Shown here one piece after another: positions 41,501 to 47,214 of a stretch of 47,214 nt of DNA. Position 1 is the first letter of the stretch; each line of letters begins with the position of its first letter. Made by a program: the position numbers and the translations under genes. Origin of the DNA: Stentor coeruleus (taxonomy: Eukaryota; Ciliophora; Heterotrichea; Heterotrichida; Stentoridae); contig MPUH01000535.1 in NCBI GenBank assembly GCA_001970955.1, positions 1 through 47,214 on the forward strand, given 5' to 3'. The notes below the pieces were generated by a model that did no database searches, was not told the DNA's origin, and was given only the letters and a program-made list of their open reading frames with translations.

Positions 41501-41850
41501 GATGATTTTAATAACGGAAATCGACTTACTGGGACAATCTTCCCTTGGTACTTGTCTTGAGTTATTTTTACATGAGTTGCAACTAACTGAGTACTTTTAG
41601 CATAAAACAAAGCTTGAACATCAATAAGCCATCTGTATGGAAGATAAAATAACCCTCCAGTTATAACTACTAGAAAAATGAAAAGTATATTTCTTGATGA
41701 ACTTGCTCTTAGATATGCAAATGAAATAGAAGGCTTAGCGTCTGTAGATGTCATAACTTCGTATTCAGAAGGCTTAGCAACACATTCAGTTGTTTTATTC
41801 AACCCTTCACTAGTTTTAATCATTTTTATCAATAAGAATTTATTCAACAT
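38593..41850 (-). CDS. P5B-type ATPase (ATP13A2/3-like)
   Basis: The 1085 codons encode a P-type ATPase. The A-domain motif TGES is at 310-313, the P5B signature PPALP at 428-432 in helix M4, the phosphorylated Asp in DKTGT (D471) and the hinge motif in GDGANDCGALKQADVG. About ten membrane helices plus an N-terminal hydrophobic hairpin are visible. PPALP separates P5B (lysosomal/endosomal polyamine exporters, ATP13A2-type) from P5A (PPELP). Export of polyamines from acidic vesicles is the expected role. An N at 39589 sits between two exact 50-bp copies. Together they add 17 codons to the N domain, so the true protein is probably about 1068 aa. Confidence 0.92.
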   Translation of the reverse strand: MLNKFLLIKMIKTSEGLNKTTECVAKPSEYEVMTSTDAKPSISFAYLRASSSRNILFIFLVVITGGLFYLPYRWLIDVQALFYAKSTQLVATHVKITQDKYQGKIVPVSRFPLLKSSLGKNFPYEENIFTTTEYNHEKFILDEDLGTFIPLIFNSNIPFRELHDMKNGISSDQLIHHRKTLFGNSVIDIPIPSIAETFIDQVLKPFFVFQIFSVILWCTEEYYWYAIAIFVIMCISLTINIYYVQTNFRNIKAIATHICEVEVLRKGDKVKISSADLVPGDILFITEDLIFPCDLILLKGYCLVNETMLTGESQPVMKESLPEINSIYSADKLYTLSAGTKVVDTASDSIALVITTGFATAKGDLIRSILFPKPNRFKFERDSYIFVGIMGFMALIGFFIAIEPLKNAGIASGMIALKLLDLITIAVPPALPLTMTIGIGYSTGRLNKKKINCIYQPAINSSGRVSIICFDKTGTLTRDDMTLKGVYDVLHSEKIISADSSSSELQKCMASCHSLTLHKGEYIGDPQEIAIINALGWSTEACENGKLQAISPDCKYCIVNKFTYHFSPQIKRMGVVVQDGSRLVFYMKGAPEVILPLCQNLPDDIYQIFMMYTRCGYRVLACAYKVLDCFEEDFKLEDIENGLILLGFPLLENPIKNESKDTIDILHKAHIHCVISTGDNILTGFSVGRALGFETHEEVFFGDYIGIEIVWENIEGKRIDDLPSDDYQYGLVITGNLLEHLLSFHQELTKLIKXLEHLLSFHQELTKLIKERCKVFGRMAPKHKIMLIESFQIGEKMVAMVGDGANDCGALKQADVGLSLSDAEASIAAPFSSPDLTSIIYILQEGRCSLSTSFQCFKFMMMYSVIQFTCAVILYWQGTNMTNNQYIYQDIFNVLPLTFTMAASLPHHKLSKRLPPGSLISIPIITSILGIIFIVVGITITGLLALQDLDWYTYKEVSDIVAPVASLEGNVVFMQGSAQLIVVCVVFSIGKPFRKPIYRNKPFTISCFILLSFNVYFILDRSEFTYRFVDLLDDAHMDYRWIMLGVFIVGSILTFFYERYIVPVITAIIRRMMNRNISRVLVKHS
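39539..39639. repeat. 50-bp exact duplication around an N inside P5B ATPase gene
   Basis: Copies 39539..39588 and 39590..39639 are identical; with the N the period is 51 bp, so the frame is kept. The duplicated peptide (LEHLLSFHQELTKLIK) has no counterpart in the family, so this is an assembly artefact. Confidence 0.9.
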
Positions 41851-42615
41851 GAAATATTGCCTTGTATATAAAAAATGTAAATATTTTGTTGAGTAATAAT
41901 GAAATAGATATGAAAATTATATCGAACAATTACAAATTATGATTATGCTCATCTGCTTGTTTAAATTATGAAATCAAGAGAAAATTAATTTTTAGTATGA
42001 AAATTCTGTTTTTGAGAAAAAGGAACAAAAATTGTAAAAAATATGAGTTGTTTGAGTGCATAGTTTATGAAGTATAAGCTATTTTTATATTTTTTAGTAA
42101 TAATGGAAATATATTTAGTTTTTTTTTATGATTAAATTGCATGAGTTGCTTAATATGCAAAGTTAAGCATAACAGAATAGTTTTTAATAACTGCAAAATC
42201 AATTAAATAAGAAAAATTGTCAGAATTGAATTTCTTAGTTTTATACTCAAAATTTCATTTTTATCCTAATATTAAAGTATTAGTAAATAGGTTTAGATCT
42301 TATATTACACCAACAAATCTTAAGTAAAGAATTGGATGAATATGGATTCCTAAATTTTAGAATATAATCTATATTAAAAGATATAGCAAATTTATATGAG
42401 ATTCTATAAAATTCTTATTAATAAAATTGCTGTTTATCAAACAATAATAACAATATAAAATACTAAATCTTTAACATATATTTAAAATGATAAGATTTTG
42501 GATATGATATTTTTTTGAAAATTTCAGTATTTTCTAATAATATAAAGCAATCACTCTTTGGCTCTAATATAGTCCATCAATTTTCCTAGACTTATTTAGC
42601 TAGTCCTAACTTAAA
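41851..42615. other. intergenic between tandem minus-strand genes
   Basis: Very AT-rich. The part next to the P5B start (41851-42180) is G-biased and C-poor. No frame or repeat of note is seen. Confidence 0.6.
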
Positions 42616-43644
42616 TTAATCTATTTGAAGCTTTGAAGAAATTTTTTCTACAAGCATAGAGCTTTGGGTCAGTGCTTGATAAATATCATTTTTCATTTTT
42701 TCTTGCTCTTCTTTAACACAATGCACAGCAGCATTGATTTCAAAATTACTGTTTTCTTTTACAAGTTCTTTTATTTCATTCATACTACCTTCCACACTTG
42801 AAATTTGAGCTTTGAGAAGTTTAAGTTTTTCCGTTATTTTGTCTGTTCCTGCCTCATCGTGTCCTTTGAAGTCGCATTGCTGGAGATAATGCTTATGCTC
42901 AAGTCGCTTTTTCCAAAACATGAGTTTTTCGATTTCAATGACCATTTCAGTGAGTTCTTGGAAATTAGCAATATCATTACTTTCTTGAACTTTACCATAA
43001 GTGTCACCCATAATAGAAATAAGCAAGTTTAGCATAATAAGCGGGTTGATAACAGTAGCAAGGAAAAATATAATCCAATCAAAAACCGAAGTATACTCTG
43101 CATCCCAGTCTCCTAAATCCAACCTATAAGATACTCCTAAATACTCAAAAAACGTGATTTCTGGGTTTCTGAGAAACAAAATAAACGAAAAAGCTATTGT
43201 TGAATAAAAAAGCACTACAAAAAACTCCCTCATATCCTTAATAACCTCAGCTAGCAAACTTACCATATACCTGGTTCCATCAAACATACGGAAGTAAGAA
43301 ATACCTCTTGTCCATGAGAAAATAACTACAGCCAACAAAACATTAGTATTATCATCTCCTCTCCATACAAGTATTGTATAAATTGTGCATGTAAATCCTC
43401 TTAACTGATCTAAAATATTCCACATATCTCCCCAATAATCAAAGAAATCTGTGGCTATTTGCGTAACTTCATATAAAAACAAGAAAATATGGCAAATAAA
43501 AAGCAAAACTAAAAATCCAGGACTTTCTCTAAAGAAAATACAAAATAGTGACAGAAGGATCATATAAAGTATATAAAGCATTCCTTGTCCATAAACAGCC
43601 CATTTAACCCTTTCCCATTTGTTTAGAAGGAAAACCTGGAGCAT
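42616..43644 (-). CDS. six-helix cation-channel domain (TRP-like), C-terminal half of a split gene
   Basis: The 342-aa frame starting at ATG 43644 holds an ion-transport domain. Helices lie at about residues 14-37, 44-65, 78-92, 103-121, 137-155 and 185-210. The pore-following helix is IIFFLATVINPLIMLNLLIS with IMGDTYGKVQE, typical of TRP/polycystin-like channels. A C-terminal coiled coil follows (about 235-340). The frame is the same as that of the upstream WD40 protein, separated only by one TGA and one codon. In the WD40-channel family of ciliates the two parts form one polypeptide. I therefore regard it as the channel half of that gene rather than an independent gene; the ATG could still allow separate translation. 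Confidence 0.8.
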   Translation of the reverse strand: MLQVFLLNKWERVKWAVYGQGMLYILYMILLSLFCIFFRESPGFLVLLFICHIFLFLYEVTQIATDFFDYWGDMWNILDQLRGFTCTIYTILVWRGDDNTNVLLAVVIFSWTRGISYFRMFDGTRYMVSLLAEVIKDMREFFVVLFYSTIAFSFILFLRNPEITFFEYLGVSYRLDLGDWDAEYTSVFDWIIFFLATVINPLIMLNLLISIMGDTYGKVQESNDIANFQELTEMVIEIEKLMFWKKRLEHKHYLQQCDFKGHDEAGTDKITEKLKLLKAQISSVEGSMNEIKELVKENSNFEINAAVHCVKEEQEKMKNDIYQALTQSSMLVEKISSKLQID

Positions 43645-43647
43645 TTT

Positions 43648-46212
43648 TCATCTGAAAATCTGGTCATTAGAACACTCAGTCAAACTTGTTAGGAATTCAA
43701 TACTGCCGTTAGTTCCTGTATCAGTATCTAATGGACACAAAGACTGGAAAAACTCGACAGATCGACCGCTTGACGAAAAGAAATTACCTGGGACGATATT
43801 ATCTGGGAAAACTACCAATTGCTCTGAATGATATAAGGCTGGAAGTTCAGTTTCATGCAAACAAAAACTAGGCAAATGAGCTGAACTTGATTTCTGAAAT
43901 AAAGTTTCATATATTTTAGTTATACCTGGTAGTTCAACTGTATTAAGCTTAGTCAAACAGCTTTCAATAGGCACATATGCTCTAGCATTTCTTTTATAGT
44001 CATACTTTAAATATTTCAAACATATGTCAATACAGTTCTTATAAGCTAAATCTGTACATATAGAAAGTGGATTCTCATTATTGATTGTTCTGAAAAACGG
44101 AGCCTGGGTCTTAGAATTAAACAAAGCACTATTAAGATCTGCTACACGATTTGCATAAGCTAGTATATGAGTTACTCCTATTAAATATGGAGTATAAACC
44201 CAATGATTAAATTGATCACTGTTATAAGGAGATTTTGTATTAGATTTAATTGTATCACTTATGAACTTCATGAATTTATGAGCTGAACCTTCATCTCTAC
44301 CAAAAATTTTAGGACTTTGAGATCTTAGAGGGTTTTCTTCTAGATAAAGAGTATTTCCATCACCTATTGCGATAATTTTTTCATCTTGAGATAAAGCCAT
44401 ACAATTTCCTGTGTATTTTGTATTTAATTGGAAAATAAATGAGAGGTTGTACATTTGCCAAAATGTTACGAAGTGCTCTTGAAGGGTTATTAAATGCATA
44501 TTGTCGTCTGAGAGGTAAAGGCTTTTTATATCACCCCAGTCTGGGTTTAAGGAAATTGTGTAGAGAAGGAGGCCTTGTAAGTTCCAGATTATTACTGTAT
44601 TATCTTTTGATGCAGAAATCACCCAACCTGTTAAAGTTATGATCATACAAGTCACTGAGTCTTGGTGACCGATAAAAGTAAGCAAACGATTGCCTGTTGC
44701 AATTTCCCACTTTCCAAGCGTGCCATCTAATGATGAAGTTAAAAGCATAGTATCCTGGTCCAAAAAGTAAATCTCAGTAACAGGTTCTAAGTGTCCTTTA
44801 ATTGTAAAAGACCTTTTTCCCCCAGTTCTTTTCATATCCATTATAATAATTCTACTCATAGTATCAGACATAGCAATAAATTCTTCATTATCTGAGATTT
44901 TTAAAGCAATAATTTCACCTGGGATATTTCTTGGTTCAATATTAAAATTTGAATTCAGATTTGTCATAATATAAAGATAAGGTTTATTAGATGCAATTGC
45001 CGCAAATTTCCCTGATTTAGCTACAACAACATTAGTAAGCGACCCTTCAAGCTGAATGGTATCAACAATATTGTCTCCACGATAATCATAAACCACTAAT
45101 AAACCATCCCTACCAATGGTAAAAAGATCAAAACTATTACTCAAAAATACAATCCTATTAACATCTTCTGAATGACGACAATGCCTAACATTTTTACTCA
45201 AAAGAGGGACATCCCAGATCATAAACGAAGGAAGTTTCTGAGCGAAGTATAGTTTTTTATGGTCGTGAGAGGTTTTAAGCCAAAGAACTTCATTGTCATA
45301 AAGAACAACTGGGTAAGGGTTTCTTTCAACTTTTAAGTCTGTTATTATGAGTTTATTGTCTTTAGACCCAGAAATCAAATACCTATCATCCCGGACAAAA
45401 GACAAACCAGTTATTTCATTAGTATGCTCTGTTATTGTCTTTAAAAGGACAATATTTGAATCAATTTTCCACACTTGGACTTCATTGTTGCAATAAGCCA
45501 CTGCTAATTCACGACGATTCTGACTAAAAGCAAGGCTTGCTATTTCTGAGTTATGCTCTGGTGAACTATGAAGTTCATAGCCTGTATCAGGGAAAATAAG
45601 TTTAAAAACACCATTTTCAACTGCGATAACAAGTAAAGATCCATCATCACTAAGGTCAAAAGTTTTGACGATTCCAGGCATTTTAATCTTTTCTTCAGGG
45701 TAATTTTTAACTTCTTCTTCTGATATGTCGATTGCTACTGATAAAATTTCATCTAAATAATTTGAGACATAGAGAATGTTTCTTTCTTCTCTAAGGCTAA
45801 TTGTAACTGGATAAGCTCTTAAACTTATTTGATGGATATTCTCAAATGAAGGGAATTCGAGGAAAGTTAATTCGAATGTTTCGTTCAGGACGACTAGCTG
45901 AGTATCATTTGCCACTAAGAGCATACATTTTACAGCGCTTCTGCAGACTTCTTCATCTTTAATAAGCTTATTGGTGATAGGCTCATAGAGACCTATGTTA
46001 CCATGATGGCCACCTAGTGCTATGCTCCGGCCATCTTTTGTGATGCTGAAGCAAATGGGAATGAAATCAATTTCCACGATCTGAGGTAGCTGTTTCTCAC
46101 AGTAGCCTACTAATTCATCTAGCGCTTCTTTAAAATCCCCAGGACTGTGAGCTTTCTGTAATTCAGAAGTATTTGAAATGGTTCTTCTAAATAAAAACTC
46201 TAAACCACTCAT
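43648..46212 (-). CDS. WD40-repeat N-terminal half of a WD40-cation channel gene
   Basis: The 854-aa protein has residues 35-620 made of about twelve WD40-type blades (for example HTNEITGLSFVRDDRYLISG with SKDNKLIITD, and HQDSVTCMIITLTGWVISAS with KDNTVIIWN), enough for two propellers. Residues 650-854 form the helical linker found in ciliate WD40-channel proteins, ending SIEFLTSLTECSNDQIFR just before a TGA (43650..43648). Three bases later, in the same frame, the channel half begins. Without the TGA the product would be 1198 residues. No GT-AG intron of 15 or 16 nt removes this codon. It could be a sequencing error, a disabling mutation, a readthrough site or an atypical intron. Confidence 0.85.
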   Translation of the reverse strand: MSGLEFLFRRTISNTSELQKAHSPGDFKEALDELVGYCEKQLPQIVEIDFIPICFSITKDGRSIALGGHHGNIGLYEPITNKLIKDEEVCRSAVKCMLLVANDTQLVVLNETFELTFLEFPSFENIHQISLRAYPVTISLREERNILYVSNYLDEILSVAIDISEEEVKNYPEEKIKMPGIVKTFDLSDDGSLLVIAVENGVFKLIFPDTGYELHSSPEHNSEIASLAFSQNRRELAVAYCNNEVQVWKIDSNIVLLKTITEHTNEITGLSFVRDDRYLISGSKDNKLIITDLKVERNPYPVVLYDNEVLWLKTSHDHKKLYFAQKLPSFMIWDVPLLSKNVRHCRHSEDVNRIVFLSNSFDLFTIGRDGLLVVYDYRGDNIVDTIQLEGSLTNVVVAKSGKFAAIASNKPYLYIMTNLNSNFNIEPRNIPGEIIALKISDNEEFIAMSDTMSRIIIMDMKRTGGKRSFTIKGHLEPVTEIYFLDQDTMLLTSSLDGTLGKWEIATGNRLLTFIGHQDSVTCMIITLTGWVISASKDNTVIIWNLQGLLLYTISLNPDWGDIKSLYLSDDNMHLITLQEHFVTFWQMYNLSFIFQLNTKYTGNCMALSQDEKIIAIGDGNTLYLEENPLRSQSPKIFGRDEGSAHKFMKFISDTIKSNTKSPYNSDQFNHWVYTPYLIGVTHILAYANRVADLNSALFNSKTQAPFFRTINNENPLSICTDLAYKNCIDICLKYLKYDYKRNARAYVPIESCLTKLNTVELPGITKIYETLFQKSSSAHLPSFCLHETELPALYHSEQLVVFPDNIVPGNFFSSSGRSVEFFQSLCPLDTDTGTNGSIEFLTSLTECSNDQIFR

Positions 46213-46732
46213 AATTTAAATTATTACATCATAATATTTTGCAAAAGAAGACAAACAATTAACAATATTTAGTTGATTTCATTGCAAATATTCAGATTTA
46301 TCTTAAGAGTTTATTTTTAATAAATAATTAAAGTCAATTTTATATCAAAGTACTATTGTAAGCTTAAGTTAGGATTTTACTTTAATTTAGCTAATAGATA
46401 GGGAGATGATATTTTATTAGCAATTCTAAAAGTCTTTTTCAAGATATTTAGGAAATATTTGATTTTTTGTGAATAAGGTAAGGCTTTTCAATTCGTAATC
46501 ATTCAAAAACCAAACTAAATATTTTTAGATAAATTGAAAAAAGCCTAGCAGATAAAAAATAATCAAAGTATATTAAAGGCATCATCAAAATTAGTCAAAT
46601 AATAATGAAGAGAATTTTTCAATACAATTTCAACAAGATAAGTGAAATTTTCATAAATTTTTGTGTAAGTAATAAACAAAAATCATTATTTAGCATTTAT
46701 TATATCAGAAGAAGCATAAGTTTATTTAGAAG
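46213..46732. other. intergenic, nothing recognised
   Basis: AT-rich DNA between two minus-strand genes. The half next to the WD40 gene start has slightly more G than C. No frames of note. Confidence 0.6.
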
Positions 46733-46951
46733 CTAAGAGTTTTTGAGTAAATAGTTCCCAAGCCATTCAATTGGGTTAGCTGGTCTTTCTTTTGCCAATT
46801 CTGCAAGGCCTTGAAGCAGTACTGGTACTACAGTTTGATCTAGATATGCTCTGATAGGTAATGACTGTAGATTTGCCTCATTTTTTTTGCCGGCTTCTGG
46901 CTCTTTATGCTTTGGGTGATCCATTTTATTATAACTACCATAATTATACAT
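46733..46951 (-). CDS. DPY30: DPY30 (COMPASS/MLL core subunit)
   Basis: The product is 72 aa from the ATG at 46951, or 63 aa from an in-frame ATG at 46924. The Dpy-30 motif is nearly perfect: [19 protein letters not shown], then [23 protein letters not shown]30 dimers bind ASH2L and stimulate H3K4 methylation by SET1/MLL complexes. The same fold, like the RIIa fold, also docks proteins in axonemal radial spokes, so a ciliary role is possible in a ciliate. The first ATG overlaps a GT...AG 15-mer (GTATAATTATGGTAG). If that were an intron, translation would begin at 46924, but its A is not at position 10 as in the verified introns. Confidence 0.9.
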   Translation of the reverse strand: MYNYGSYNKMDHPKHKEPEAGKKNEANLQSLPIRAYLDQTVVPVLLQGLAELAKERPANPIEWLGNYLLKNS

Positions 46952-47214
46952 AGCTAAATTCTTTTTGGAAACGTTAAAAGATCAAATAACTTAAAATTAA
47001 TCATAATTTTAATTGCTTATATTTTTCATATGATTTTATCTATTTAGCTGTAATAAAAAAAAATATTTTTAGAGAAGAATGCTGAAAGATGAATTTTAAG
47101 TTTTAATTATAATGATATGCTGTGATGGAAATATTAAATGATTATAAGATTTTATGAAGAAAAATTTAGTTTATGTTGTATAGTATATTAGAAAAAAAAT
47201 CTATAGTTGTACTT

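Overview
This window looks like somatic (macronuclear) DNA of a heterotrich ciliate, most probably Stentor coeruleus or a close relative. The DNA is AT-rich and genes are dense and nearly intronless. The standard genetic code fits, because TAA, TAG and TGA all end recognisable genes. The three introns I could verify, in two genes, are exactly 15 nt, GT...AG, with an A at intron position 10. No operons, tRNAs, rRNAs, CRISPR arrays or intact mobile elements were found. Eight single N characters are present. Nearly all are flanked by near-identical direct repeats of about 35-140 bp, which points to unmerged contig overlaps rather than biology.

Layout. 0.6-2.8 kb: a protein methyltransferase (one 15-nt intron), a small basic protein and a C2H2 zinc-finger protein. 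3.9-8.4 kb: two paralogous TBC (Rab-GAP)/EF-hand proteins and a convergent coiled-coil protein. All three share a FYVE-like N-terminal zinc finger and a C-terminal CxxCxxF tail. 8.9-11.5 kb: a protein with three CHY-type zinc-finger repeats and a DoxX-like membrane protein. 12.5-16.6 kb: an unknown helical protein, the proteasome assembly chaperone PSMD5 and a free-standing dynein-stalk-like protein. 18.3-24.3 kb: a cyclic-nucleotide phosphodiesterase with a likely lipidated N-terminus, a degenerate HPt protein ending in a CaaX box, a small basic protein and an R2R3 Myb factor with C-terminal repeats. 26.4-30.9 kb: a DTW-domain tRNA-modification enzyme (two 15-nt introns), INO80C/Ies6, a SENP8-type deneddylase, a small helical protein, a 45-residue COX17 and a membrane-anchored methyltransferase. 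31.6-38.6 kb: a 1053-aa coiled-coil protein, an unknown protein with an RVxF-like motif, katanin p60 and a decayed UFC1 pseudogene. 38.6-47 kb: a P5B ATPase, a WD40 plus six-helix cation-channel gene split by an in-frame TGA, and DPY30.

The neighbours do not form a pathway; this is ordinary dense ciliate gene packing, with start-to-start gaps as short as 7 bp. Recurring themes are membrane-tethered signalling (four CaaX-like tails and one MGCSS N-terminus) and cytoskeleton or cilia (katanin, dynein-stalk protein, long coiled coil). The intergenic DNA shows a regular strand asymmetry: the coding strand is G-poor before genes and C-poor after them. The most notable items are the TBC/FYVE-like/CxxCxxF trio, the TGA-interrupted WD40-channel gene, the pseudo-HPt CaaX protein and the UFC1 relic.
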